Origin: Desulfomonile tiedjei
Lineage (GTDB): Bacteria > Desulfobacterota > Desulfomonilia > Desulfomonilales > Desulfomonilaceae
DNA length: 22,130 nucleotides
Assembly (NCBI GenBank): GCA_020718965.1
Contig: DYRE01000006.1
Location: forward strand, 1-22,130
Direction of reading: 5' to 3'
Shown: positions 7,880 to 15,961 of the stretch, one piece after another
Position numbering within the stretch: position 1 is the stretch's first letter
Layout: every line of letters starts with the position of its first letter
Program-made: the position numbers and the translations under genes
The notes under the pieces: model-generated
Databases searched by the model: none
Told to the model about the DNA's origin: nothing
What the model saw: only the letters and a program-made list of their open reading frames with translations

Positions 7880-8341
7880 ATGTTCAACGTAGTGCTTGTC
7901 AATCCGGAAATTCCGCCTAACACAGGAAATATTGGACGCCTGTGTGTAGCTATAGGAGCCCGACTGCATCTAATAAAACCCCTGGGATTTCAGATCGATG
8001 ACAAGCGTGTGAAACGAGCTGGCCTCGATTACTGGAAGAAACTTGATCTGGTTGTCTGGGACAGCTTAACCCAGTATTTTCATTCTGTGAGTCCGGGCCA
8101 AATTGTGCTTACAGGTTCCAAGAGAGGGGAAATTTATTATAATGTCACGTTTCAACCGTGGGACCATATTCTGTTCGGCCCTGAGACTTCAGGCCTGTCG
8201 CAAAATTTGTTCGAACGATTTCCTCTCCGCATAGCGCGAATCCCAATAGACCTTAGCAAAACACGAAGCCTGAATTTGTCTACAGCAGCCGGCATAATAG
8301 TTTTTGAAGGTCTGAGGCAGTTGAGGCATCTTCCGGGCTAA
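7880..8341 (+). CDS. trmL: tRNA (cytidine/uridine-34-2'-O)-methyltransferase TrmL
   Basis: At 153 residues this is a minimal SPOUT methyltransferase, which methylates the 2'-OH of the wobble nucleotide of tRNA-Leu isoacceptors with S-adenosylmethionine. The family signature is present from start to end: MFNVVLVNPEIPPNTGNIGR (1-20), AGLDYW (48-53), the knot motif FGPETSGL near 112-119 and SLNLSTAAGIIVFEGLRQ near the C-terminus, which forms the trefoil knot. Length and start match the family closely, although no strong ribosome binding site precedes the ATG. It probably has housekeeping function. Its TAA stop shares bases with the stop codon of the convergent response regulator gene, so there is no intergenic space on that side. 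Confidence 0.95.
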   Translation: MFNVVLVNPEIPPNTGNIGRLCVAIGARLHLIKPLGFQIDDKRVKRAGLDYWKKLDLVVWDSLTQYFHSVSPGQIVLTGSKRGEIYYNVTFQPWDHILFGPETSGLSQNLFERFPLRIARIPIDLSKTRSLNLSTAAGIIVFEGLRQLRHLPG

Positions 8342-8709
8342 CGCTCAAAAAAACTTTTTTTGTGAACTAACTCCCTTACCTTTTCGACAAGCTCTGTAAG
8401 ATCCCCCGACTTTACTATAAATGCGTCAACAGGTGGAATTGAGGGATCCGCATTGTAATAGGGATATGCGGAACTTATAATTAGAGGAATTCTTAGCTTC
8501 ATTCGATAGAATTTCTCAAGAAAACCTTTGCCGCCCATTCCTGGCATCTTGAGATCCAAAATTATTATATCTGGTCTTTGTCCCTTCAGCATTTTCAGGG
8601 CTTCCTCCGCATCAGCGGCCTGAACAACCTGAAAACCCTGTTCTTCAAAAACTTCCTTGTAAAGAAGCCTTACTGAACTTTCGTCTTCGATGTGAAAAAT
8701 AACTGACAT
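8338..8709 (-). CDS. Single-domain CheY-like response regulator
   Basis: The 123-residue product is a receiver domain with no output domain. It has acidic pocket residues E8 and D9, phospho-acceptor D52 (ILDLKMPG), the switch Ser in LIISSAYP (76-83) and the conserved K100 (AFIVKSG). Such proteins act by protein-protein contact or as phosphorelay intermediates. No histidine kinase or chemotaxis gene lies in the window, so it is an orphan here. The ATG at 8709 has a good GAGAGG site 5 bases upstream. Its TAG stop overlaps the trmL TAA by the four bases CTAA, tail to tail. It is divergent from the LD-carboxypeptidase gene across 88 bp that hold two small palindromes. Confidence 0.9.
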   Translation of the reverse strand: MSVIFHIEDESSVRLLYKEVFEEQGFQVVQAADAEEALKMLKGQRPDIIILDLKMPGMGGKGFLEKFYRMKLRIPLIISSAYPYYNADPSIPPVDAFIVKSGDLTELVEKVRELVHKKSFFER

Positions 8710-8720
8710 TTTAGCCTCTC

Positions 8721-8755
8721 ATAGTAATACTATCATTCCAAGGCTTGTTTAACAA
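8721..8755. promoter_or_regulatory. Two small palindromes in the divergent region before the response regulator
   Basis: ATAGTA-A-TACTAT (8721-8733) and TTGTT-T-AACAA (8745-8755) are both perfect inverted repeats with a one-base centre. They are 11 bases apart in the 88-bp region between the response regulator and the LD-carboxypeptidase gene. The first lies just upstream of the regulator's ribosome binding site. They could be operator sites, but AT-rich DNA makes short palindromes by chance, and no binding protein is known. Confidence 0.3.
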
Positions 8756-8797
8756 CTTGTCGAAGCGCAGTAATCCTGACAAAATTGGTGGTTCATC

Positions 8798-9724
8798 GTG
8801 AGATCTAATCGTATCATTCCAAATCCTTTAAGCAAGGGAGATATTGTTGGGATTGCCGCTGTTTCCGGCCCTATCAACCCTGCTGATCTGAAAAAGGGAA
8901 TCTCTTTCATCGAGGCAATGGGGCTGAAATTCAAACTCAGTGATAACATTTATGTGAGCGCAGATTATCTGGCTGGATCTGACGAGCAGAGAGTGAAAAG
9001 TCTCAATGACTTTTTGATTGATCCTGAGATAAGAGGAGTAATTTTTGCCAGAGGTGGTTATGGAGTAATGCGAGTCCTCCCCAGAATCAATTTCGAGGCC
9101 ATGACAACTGATCCAAAAATCATGCTGGGCATGAGCGATCTTACCGCCCTTTCGATGGCCGCTTTCAAGCGCTGTGGGCTGGTTACAATAGCCGGTCCGA
9201 TGCTTGCCGTGCAAATGGCGAATGAAATGGATGGGATCACGTCCGATTATTTAATTAAAGCTCTCACTCAACCGTTACAACAATATGATATGATGCTCAA
9301 ATTCCAGTCAGAAATCACAAAACTTCGACACGGCAAAACAAGAGGCGCGCTTTTGGGTGGATGTCTTTCCTTGATCGTTTCCCTTTTGGGAACTCCTTTT
9401 TGCCCAGATTTCTCGAGAAGCGTTTTATTTATTGAAGAAGTAAATGAACCACCTTATAAGATTGATCGCATGCTAACCCAGATGAAACTTGCAGGAATTT
9501 TCGCCAACATCCGAGGTGTTATTATCGGCCACTTTTCAGGGAATTGTTCAGATACCGCTCGATCCACTGTAGAGAAGATTGTCCTGGAATATACCACCGC
9601 CAATGCAGTGCCTGTCATTTCCCATTACCCGCACGGTCATGAACTGCCAAATATTTCCTTGCCGGTAGGAGCGGAAGTCGAATTCATGGTGTCAGAAAAG
9701 GACATAATTTTACGAGTCGTCTGA
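8798..9724 (+). CDS. LD-carboxypeptidase (peptidase family S66)
   Basis: The 308-residue product matches the S66 family, which includes LdcA, the L,D-carboxypeptidase that removes the terminal D-Ala from murein tetrapeptides during recycling, and MccF, which cleaves microcin C. Visible elements are ARGGYGVMRVLP (84-95), the nucleophile S113 in LGMSDLTAL (110-118), the glutamate-bearing FIEEVNEPPYKIDRML (211-226), and HGHELPNISLPVG (279-291) with the catalytic histidine. No signal peptide is seen, which fits a cytoplasmic recycling enzyme. The start is GTG 8798; an in-frame TGA at 8777 limits any extension. It is 33 to 42 bases upstream of murJ on the same strand, so a small peptidoglycan operon is likely. 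The recycling role is favoured over microcin immunity because of this neighbour. Confidence 0.87.
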   Translation: MRSNRIIPNPLSKGDIVGIAAVSGPINPADLKKGISFIEAMGLKFKLSDNIYVSADYLAGSDEQRVKSLNDFLIDPEIRGVIFARGGYGVMRVLPRINFEAMTTDPKIMLGMSDLTALSMAAFKRCGLVTIAGPMLAVQMANEMDGITSDYLIKALTQPLQQYDMMLKFQSEITKLRHGKTRGALLGGCLSLIVSLLGTPFCPDFSRSVLFIEEVNEPPYKIDRMLTQMKLAGIFANIRGVIIGHFSGNCSDTARSTVEKIVLEYTTANAVPVISHYPHGHELPNISLPVGAEVEFMVSEKDIILRVV

Positions 9725-9766
9725 ATCCTACTTCACACATTAATTTCGCGGGAGGAATTGTTCCTT

Positions 9767-11350
9767 TTGACAGCAACCAAAACAGACAATCGAGTCAAGT
9801 CTGAGAAAAAACTTATAACAAAAGCAGCCGGAATAGTTGGTTTCTGGACAAGCCTCAGCCGAATTTCCGGATTCGTTAGGGATCTGGTAATTGCTGTTTT
9901 TCTTGGCGCAGGCGTGGGGTCCGATGCCTTTTTTGTTGCGTTCCGTATACCAAACCTTCTTCGCCGACTCTTTGCCGAGGGCGCTCTCTCTGCCGCATTT
10001 GTTCCAACATTCATAGAGACGTTACAGAAAGATGGTAAAGAAGAGGGGATAAAGCTGGCGCGAATAGCTGTGACATTTTCAATTATTGTCCTTTTTGTCA
10101 TTACTTTTCTAGGAATTGTTTTTACACCTGAAATAGTAAGGGTGATTGCTCCGGGTTTCTTTGACGACCCTGAAAAATTCAGCCTAACCATTCAATTGAC
10201 CCGGATCATGTTTCCTTACATTTTTTTCATTTCTCTTGTCGCCCTTGTTTCAGGAGCCCTGAACAGTCTGGGCCGATTTGCCGCTCCGGCGGCCGCTCCG
10301 ATTCTTCTCAATATTTCTATGATCAGTGGGATTCTCATTCTCACAAAATCTTTGAACTGGTCGCCCGGTTATTCTTTGTCCTGGGCTGTAGCGGTGGCGG
10401 GGCTTCTGCAACTGCTGCTGCAGGTTCCGTTCCTGATGCGTGAAGGTATTACGATCAAACCCAACTTTCATTTTGGTTATCCTCCTTTAAGACGCATGGG
10501 AAGATTATTTGTGCCGGCGGCTATTGGTGGCGCTGTGTACCAGGTCAACGTCCTGGTTGGAACGATGCTGGCCTCCCTGCTACCTGTAGGCTCCGTTTCA
10601 TGGCTTTACTACGCTGATAGGCTGGTAGAAATGCCGTTGGGTATATTCGCGATCGCTCTCGGGTCCGCAGCCCTTCCTTCGATGTCAAGATTGGCCGCCT
10701 CTGGTGATTTGAAGGGTCTAAGCGACTCAGTATCTTTTTCGCTACGCCTGATAGCCTTCTTCACGATTCCAGCGTCGGTAGGATTGATTGTTCTTCGAGA
10801 GCCCATTGTCTCGGTTCTTTTTCAGCACGGACGTTTTACTTCAACCGATACAATCGAAACGTCATACGCTCTTTTGTGGTACACAGCGGGATTGTGGGCT
10901 TTCTCCGGGTTGAAAGTGGTGACGCAGGCCTTTTTTTCTTTGAAGGACACGAGAACTCCCCTGTGGATCTCTTTGTTCGCTGTGGTGGTCAACCTTGGAG
11001 CCGGAATACTGTTGATGAACCCGATGAAACACGGAGGTCTCGCTCTGGCGACGACTATTGCAGCGGCGCTCAATTTTCTGATTCTTTTCCTGATTCTCAT
11101 CAGACGCATAAAATGGTTCGAGATTTCAGCCTTTTTAGCTTCAATAGCTAGAATTAGCGCCGCATCATCTATAATGGGTGTCTTTTTGCTCTTAATGAGA
11201 GAATTTGGCTTGTGGTCTCAGGGAATCAACTGGAAAAACCTGGCTGTCCTTCTAGCCTGTGTAATGGGGGGGGTTGGAGTTTACGGAATCTGCGCTTACG
11301 TCTTGAAATGTGAGCAGATGAAATCTATTAAGTCGGTCCTCAGGAGATGA
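9767..11350 (+). CDS. murJ: Lipid II flippase MurJ (MviN family)
   Basis: This protein of about 527 residues is a polytopic MOP-superfamily exporter of the MurJ type, which flips lipid II across the inner membrane for peptidoglycan synthesis. The hallmark N-terminal stretch is intact: GFVRDLVIAVFLGAGVGSDA, then FRIPNLLRRLFAEGALSAAF and VPTF. Many hydrophobic segments follow along the whole length, in line with the usual 14 helices. The start is uncertain: TTG 9758 and TTG 9767 are in frame. The GGAGG at 9751-9755 is only 2 bases from the first but 11 from the second, so 9767 is preferred. The gene ends 11 bases before the convergent metallo-hydrolase gene stops. It follows the S66 carboxypeptidase gene, in keeping with a shared cell-wall role. 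Confidence 0.95.
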   Translation: MTATKTDNRVKSEKKLITKAAGIVGFWTSLSRISGFVRDLVIAVFLGAGVGSDAFFVAFRIPNLLRRLFAEGALSAAFVPTFIETLQKDGKEEGIKLARIAVTFSIIVLFVITFLGIVFTPEIVRVIAPGFFDDPEKFSLTIQLTRIMFPYIFFISLVALVSGALNSLGRFAAPAAAPILLNISMISGILILTKSLNWSPGYSLSWAVAVAGLLQLLLQVPFLMREGITIKPNFHFGYPPLRRMGRLFVPAAIGGAVYQVNVLVGTMLASLLPVGSVSWLYYADRLVEMPLGIFAIALGSAALPSMSRLAASGDLKGLSDSVSFSLRLIAFFTIPASVGLIVLREPIVSVLFQHGRFTSTDTIETSYALLWYTAGLWAFSGLKVVTQAFFSLKDTRTPLWISLFAVVVNLGAGILLMNPMKHGGLALATTIAAALNFLILFLILIRRIKWFEISAFLASIARISAASSIMGVFLLLMREFGLWSQGINWKNLAVLLACVMGGVGVYGICAYVLKCEQMKSIKSVLRR

Positions 11351-11361
11351 AAAATAACTAA

Positions 11362-12207
11362 CTATAAAGTGATTACGCATCCTTCTCTGGCGGCGTCTAC
11401 TGGGATATTGGAATGGAAGCGATGAAGACTTTCCCTGCACCTGCTTACAATCTCCCGAACACCATCATCGGTTCGCCATGGATCGTGATGAACCAGAAGC
11501 AACTGTTTGGCCCCTGTTTCCACCGCCAATCGGGCTACTATATTGGTATCGGAATGCCCCCATCCTTTTCGGGTTAGCATCTCCTCAGGGGAATACTGAC
11601 AGTCATGAACCAAAATGTCCGCATCCTGACAAAAATTGACAAAATCTTTAAAGCAGGTTCCATTCCAACCTTCTTCAGTGAGTTCGTTATCAGTCAGAAA
11701 GACAAATTTCTTCTTGCCCTCAACGAATTTGAAACCGAGTCCTCCCTGAGGATGTTGCAATCCGTGAGATTCGACTAAAACATCTCCCAACAGAAATTCT
11801 GTCATGGGTAATTCGGCAGGAGGATCTATCTTCGCCTTTAGGTCCTGAAAACGCACTGGCCATGTTCCATCTACGGCATCACCGCAAAAAATTCTTTTTA
11901 CGCCTTCGAAGCATTTTCTGCACCCATTGAAGACAACATGATAATCTGGTCTGAAAAGTGGAGCAAAAAATGGTAGCCCAATTAAATGATCCCAGTGGAC
12001 GTGAGTGATAAAAAAATGAATCATTTTCTGCTCAGATCTGTTAAGCAAAAAATCGCTCAGATTTCTTACGCCAGTTCCAGCGTCAATCACTGCTTCGAGA
12101 CCAGAATCGGTTGTTATCTGAACACAGGTTGTGTTACCTCCAAACATGATTGTTTTCGGTCCTGGTGAGGCTATTGAACCACGAGTTCCCCAAAATTTGA
12201 TGTTCAT
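11362..12207 (-). CDS. Metallo-beta-lactamase-fold hydrolase
   Basis: The 281-residue protein has the MBL-fold zinc site: THVHWDH with H69, H71, D73 and H74, then H152 in LQHPQGG, D173 in FLTDNE, H218 in GWGHSD and H240/H241 in VHHDP. The order and spacing fit the phosphodiesterase/PhnP-like branch rather than beta-lactamases or glyoxalases. The N-terminal MNIKFWGTRGS is typical of that branch. HDCQYSPEE (201-209) is a recurrent motif in this subgroup, whose substrate is generally unassigned. No signal peptide is seen, so it is probably cytoplasmic. A cyclic nucleotide or cyclic phosphodiester substrate is possible but not shown. The ATG at 12207 has a distant GGAG. It is convergent with murJ and divergent from the BioF-like gene across 101 AT-rich bases. 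Confidence 0.8.
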   Translation of the reverse strand: MNIKFWGTRGSIASPGPKTIMFGGNTTCVQITTDSGLEAVIDAGTGVRNLSDFLLNRSEQKMIHFFITHVHWDHLIGLPFFAPLFRPDYHVVFNGCRKCFEGVKRIFCGDAVDGTWPVRFQDLKAKIDPPAELPMTEFLLGDVLVESHGLQHPQGGLGFKFVEGKKKFVFLTDNELTEEGWNGTCFKDFVNFCQDADILVHDCQYSPEEMLTRKGWGHSDTNIVARLAVETGAKQLLLVHHDPWRTDDGVREIVSRCRESLHRFHSNIPVDAAREGCVITL

Positions 12208-12308
12208 GTTACAATTTTAACTCCATCATGATCCGAAGGACTGCTCTAATATTATTTAGAAGAACGTCAGTTTATATTATATATGTACGATCCCATTGAG
12301 TCCACGAT

Positions 12309-13490
12309 ATGATAGAAAAGCTTTCAAAAAATTGGAATCTGAGCGCTGAGATTACTAAACTGCATGAACGGGGACTCTACCGTAGCATGCCTGAGGTATC
12401 GGGATTTCCTGGTAGAGTTGTCTGCCTGCAAGGTCAGACGGTTCTAAACTTTTCCAGCAACAACTATCTTGGCATGGCCGGACACCCAGAAGTTCTGGAA
12501 GCCTTTTCTCAAGCTGTCTGGACCCAAGGCGCCGGATCCACGGCCTCCCGTTTGATCGCCGGGAATTGTACCGGTCATCGTGAACTTGAGGATTTCATTG
12601 CGATCTGGAAAGGTACGGAAGCCTCACTGGTTTTTGGTAGCGGTTACCAGGCAAACATAGGGATTATAACTTCTTTGACGGATACAGAGGATCTGATCAT
12701 TTCAGATGAACTCAACCATGCCAGCATAATCGATGGATGTCGTCTTTCCAGGGCGAAGACATGGGTCTATCCGCATTTGGACCTGGATGCCGTGGAGAAA
12801 GCTCTAAAAAACCAGAAGCCGAGGCGCAAACTAGTCGTCACCGAATCAGTATTCTCTATGGATGGTGACCATGCTCCATTGACTCAGCTTTTTGGTCTTT
12901 GTCGGCAGTATGGGGCGGCGCTGGTTGTGGACGAAGCCCACGCCACCGGAGTATATGGTCCTAGAGGCGAGGGGTTATGCGCTAAACTAGGAATAACCCC
13001 CGATGTGCAAATGGGAACGTTGGGAAAAGCGGTTGGAGTTAGTGGGGCGTATGTCGCCGGCAGCCGGTCCTTGGTAAAATTACTTGTTAACAGTGCCAGA
13101 TCTTTCATTTTTACAACTGCTCCTCCTCCTTCCGTATCGGTAGCGGCGCTTAAATCCCTGGAGATCATTGCGTCAGAGGAAGGGGAAAAACGCAGGGAGC
13201 GGCTGTCCATGAATGCTGAAATCATGAGCGAAATGATGAGCGCAATCCTCCCCAGAAGGAACTTTACATGTCATATCAATCCAATACCGATAGGACGTTC
13301 TGATCTCACAATGATGGCCAGCAATGCTTGTCTTAATAAGGGCCTGTTCGTTCAGGGGATAAGATTTCCATCAGTAAAGGAAAACGCGGGGAGACTGCGG
13401 CTAACTATCATGAGCGATCATACTTTGGACGATCTGAAAGATGCAAGCGAAGTTATAAAGTCTGTAATTCTTGAAGGAAACATGGGATAA
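12309..13490 (+). CDS. bioF: 8-amino-7-oxononanoate synthase-like alpha-oxoamine synthase
   Basis: This 393-residue PLP enzyme of the alpha-oxoamine synthase family condenses an amino acid with an acyl-CoA. Landmarks are LNFSSNNYLGMAGHP (46-60), GSGYQANIG (110-118), SDELNHASIIDG (132-143), VDEAHATGVYGPRG (207-220), and the PLP lysine K240 in GTLGKAVGVSGAY. TESVFSMDGDHAPL (178-191) resembles BioF more than 2-amino-3-ketobutyrate CoA ligase (Kbl), so biotin synthesis from L-alanine and pimeloyl thioester is the better guess. No other bio gene and no threonine dehydrogenase gene is nearby, so the context does not settle Kbl versus BioF. Length is normal. ATG 12309 lies at the expected N-terminus, with only a weak ribosome binding site. 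A 216-bp non-coding stretch follows. Confidence 0.78.
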   Translation: MIEKLSKNWNLSAEITKLHERGLYRSMPEVSGFPGRVVCLQGQTVLNFSSNNYLGMAGHPEVLEAFSQAVWTQGAGSTASRLIAGNCTGHRELEDFIAIWKGTEASLVFGSGYQANIGIITSLTDTEDLIISDELNHASIIDGCRLSRAKTWVYPHLDLDAVEKALKNQKPRRKLVVTESVFSMDGDHAPLTQLFGLCRQYGAALVVDEAHATGVYGPRGEGLCAKLGITPDVQMGTLGKAVGVSGAYVAGSRSLVKLLVNSARSFIFTTAPPPSVSVAALKSLEIIASEEGEKRRERLSMNAEIMSEMMSAILPRRNFTCHINPIPIGRSDLTMMASNACLNKGLFVQGIRFPSVKENAGRLRLTIMSDHTLDDLKDASEVIKSVILEGNMG

Positions 13491-13706
13491 GACCGGGATA
13501 AGGGACTTCCAAAATTATTTGCCACAGGATTTTTCTTTAACTTATGGACACAGTATTCAACCTGGATCAGAAGAATGTTTTAGAACTCCCGCTAGACAAA
13601 CATTTTTCTAATTCCAGAGAACATCAGGTGAACACAGCCAAGAGTTCCTAATTTCATCGGATGTCGGGGTCTAGGCTAAGAATTAGCGGCTTAATGGAGA
13701 CTATTT

Positions 13707-15101
13707 ATGGTGGAATCAAAATTAACATCTAATGTAACCGGTTTGGATAATGCAAAGATGTTGGGTAAATTTTTTGTTTCGGCCCTGAAAACTTTCATGG
13801 ATAGCGCAAACGTAGCAAATCGCCGCAACAAAGGTCTAAATGTGAGCGATTCTCTATTCAACTTTGTGAAAATGTCATTTCTAGAACATTCGGTACTTAG
13901 GTATCGAAGGATGGTTCAATTTGGCCCGCAAGTTATTTTGGACAGCACCTTCCCCCCTTTTCCTTCCGTTGCGTTTGATAAACGTATAGAGAATTACGTC
14001 AACAACCTCGACATGAGAGAAATTCCGACGGGTATCGTTTCCATCTCTACAACAAATTGTTGTCCCTATTCATGTCCATTCTGCTCCACCAACGCTCTAA
14101 GAGTTACAAAAACAGATCTTGATGAAGAACTGCTGAAGGGCACTATCAGCGCTGTAGAGAAGATGGGAGTTCCAATGATCATTCTCCATGGTGGAGAGCC
14201 GATGTACAGGTACGACCGTTTTCTCAGATTAGTGAAACATGTAAATTCAGAAACATGTCTCTGGATGTTTACAAGCGGTTATGGGGTTTCACAGGAACGT
14301 GCAAATGAGTTAAAAGACAATGGGCTTTTTGGAGTATGGGTTAGCCTTGATCATTTTGAACCAGAGGTTCACAACAGCTTCAGGGGTTCTCCCCATGCTT
14401 TTGACAAAGCCTGTAAAGCGATTGAGGTTTTCAAACGGGCCGGTGTTTACACCTGCCTGTCCCTCGTGCCTACAGATGATATGCTCATACCGGAGAACTT
14501 CATAAAATACTATGATTTTGCAAAGAACCTTGGGGTAGCTGAAATCAGGGTGATGGAAAAAAAACCATCCGGAAGAGAAGCCCGCAGAGGCGTCCTGGCG
14601 CATAGTCCCGTATTGGCTAACCTGCAAAAGAAACTTTACGCAGACCCGCGTTACAAAAACCATCCCCCAATAAGTGGACTCTCCACATGGCTGGAAAAAG
14701 ACCAGGCGCTTGGCTGCCAGTGCAGGTTCGAATATCTTTTTATCACTTCAACGGGAGACGTTCAGCCTTGTGAAGTAAGTGAAATTACTTTTGGAAACAT
14801 CCGGCAAGAATCTTTTGACGCAATATATCAGAGAATATCAAAATCTTTTTACAGGTGTTCCACTGGATGTATTCCCATGGTTATGTATCCGGAAATCAGA
14901 GAATATCAAAAAAACAAATCAAAAATGAGTTACTCAGAAAAAATAGACAACGCAGACAGGGTCATTCAAGAATTTCAGGAAAAAGGTTCTATTCCCGGAG
15001 CTTATAGACCCATATGGTCATACTATGAAAAAAGGCTCAAACTCTTTCACAAGAGACAGATGGCTAAACAGGAAGTAGGTCGGTCCAGGAATGGCGGGTG
15101 A
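13707..15101 (+). CDS. Radical SAM protein with C-terminal SPASM/twitch-like cysteine region, function unknown
   Basis: The 464-residue product has a radical SAM core with the cluster-binding C119-x3-C123-x2-C126 (CPYSCPFC), an extra C118, and HGGEPM (161-166) as the SAM-contact GGEP motif. The C-terminal part holds C337, C339, C355, C384 and C388, with the TSTGDVQPCEV pattern of SPASM or twitch domains that bind an auxiliary Fe-S cluster. An N-terminal extension of about 110 residues before the barrel has no recognisable motif. The start is well supported by GGAGA (13696-13700) six bases before the ATG. The gene ends 53 bases before thiM and could be co-transcribed with it, but it is not ThiC or ThiH. 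Family members modify peptides or small molecules; no precursor peptide is evident nearby. The substrate is unknown. Confidence 0.8.
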   Translation: MVESKLTSNVTGLDNAKMLGKFFVSALKTFMDSANVANRRNKGLNVSDSLFNFVKMSFLEHSVLRYRRMVQFGPQVILDSTFPPFPSVAFDKRIENYVNNLDMREIPTGIVSISTTNCCPYSCPFCSTNALRVTKTDLDEELLKGTISAVEKMGVPMIILHGGEPMYRYDRFLRLVKHVNSETCLWMFTSGYGVSQERANELKDNGLFGVWVSLDHFEPEVHNSFRGSPHAFDKACKAIEVFKRAGVYTCLSLVPTDDMLIPENFIKYYDFAKNLGVAEIRVMEKKPSGREARRGVLAHSPVLANLQKKLYADPRYKNHPPISGLSTWLEKDQALGCQCRFEYLFITSTGDVQPCEVSEITFGNIRQESFDAIYQRISKSFYRCSTGCIPMVMYPEIREYQKNKSKMSYSEKIDNADRVIQEFQEKGSIPGAYRPIWSYYEKRLKLFHKRQMAKQEVGRSRNGG

Positions 15102-15138
15102 CAGGACATCGGCTACATGCTGCTTTTCTACGCTGTTT

Positions 15139-15145
15139 AAGGAGG
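15139..15145 (+). promoter_or_regulatory. Strong ribosome binding site fixing the thiM start
   Basis: AAGGAGG at 15139-15145 lies nine bases before ATG 15155. This favours that start over the in-frame GTG at 15098, which overlaps the upstream stop codon but lacks a comparable site and adds residues outside the family's usual N-terminus. Confidence 0.8.
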
Positions 15146-15154
15146 TTGACAAAA

Positions 15155-15961
15155 ATGGCTGAATTCGCCGAAGCATCCGGAGACCTTTTGGAAAGAATCC
15201 GGAAATCTCGCCCTGTAATCCACAATATAACCAATTTCGTGGTGATGAATACAACTGCGAATGTTCTGCTGGCTCTGGGAGCAGCACCGATAATGGCTCA
15301 CGCCATTGAGGAAATGGTCGATATATCAAATATCTCCAGCGCATTGGTCATAAACATCGGCACACTTTCAACAAGTTGGGTAAAATCAATGACCTATGCG
15401 GCGCGTCTAGCTAGGGTCGCTGGTAAACCCCTAGTGCTCGATCCGGTGGGCTCAGGAGCCACAAAGTTAAGAACGGATACCGCCTGCGAAATAGCAAAGT
15501 TCTCGGCGCCCACCGTTATAAGAGGAAACGCTTCCGAGATCCTTTCGCTTTCGGCCACTGGGGGAATGCCACGAGGAGTAGACTCGGTTAATACTACAGA
15601 GGAAGCCATTACGGCCGCAAAGACGTTAGCAGTAGAGAGACGCACCGTTGTAGCCGTTACAGGGGCGCAGGATTTCGTGACCGATGGGACGCGGTCCTTC
15701 CTGATTTCTGGCGGCTCTCCTATGATGATGAGCGTGACGGGCACGGGCTGCTCAGCTAGCGCCACTGTTGGAGCTTTTTTGGCGGTTGAGAAGGACGCTA
15801 TATTGGCTACCGTCAGCGCCCTCGCGTTATTTAAGGTTGTGGCGGAAAAAGCCGCTCTAAAATCGCAAGGTCCCGGTTCATTCTGGGTTCAAGCGCTTGA
15901 CGAGCTTCACAATATCACACCAAAGGTATTTGAGAATTCAGCCAGGATTGATCCCGCATGA
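15155..15961 (+). CDS. thiM: Hydroxyethylthiazole kinase ThiM
   Basis: The 268-residue ribokinase-fold enzyme phosphorylates 4-methyl-5-(2-hydroxyethyl)thiazole (THZ) with ATP, a thiamine salvage step. Visible motifs are IHNITNFVVMNTTANVLLA (22-40), LVLDPVGSGATKLRT (93-107), IRGNASEIL (122-130), and the anion hole and catalytic Cys in SVTGTGCSASA, where C199 corresponds to the catalytic cysteine at about 198 in characterised ThiM. Length is normal for the family. The stop codon overlaps the thiE start (ATGA), so translation is probably coupled and product can be handed to ThiE. A GTG at 15098 would extend the protein by 19 residues, but the strong ribosome binding site argues against it. No TPP riboswitch was recognised upstream. 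Confidence 0.95.
   Translation: MAEFAEASGDLLERIRKSRPVIHNITNFVVMNTTANVLLALGAAPIMAHAIEEMVDISNISSALVINIGTLSTSWVKSMTYAARLARVAGKPLVLDPVGSGATKLRTDTACEIAKFSAPTVIRGNASEILSLSATGGMPRGVDSVNTTEEAITAAKTLAVERRTVVAVTGAQDFVTDGTRSFLISGGSPMMMSVTGTGCSASATVGAFLAVEKDAILATVSALALFKVVAEKAALKSQGPGSFWVQALDELHNITPKVFENSARIDPA

Noticed and set aside
13491..13706. Possible TPP riboswitch upstream of the radical SAM and thi genes
   Set aside because: None of the conserved THI-box motifs was found. Only a 5-bp hairpin GCTAA-GAA-TTAGC (13675-13687) is visible, and the rest of the gap shows no feature.
15098..15154. N-terminal extension of ThiM from GTG 15098 overlapping the upstream stop
   Set aside because: The strong AAGGAGG before ATG 15155 and the usual ThiM N-terminus favour the shorter form.
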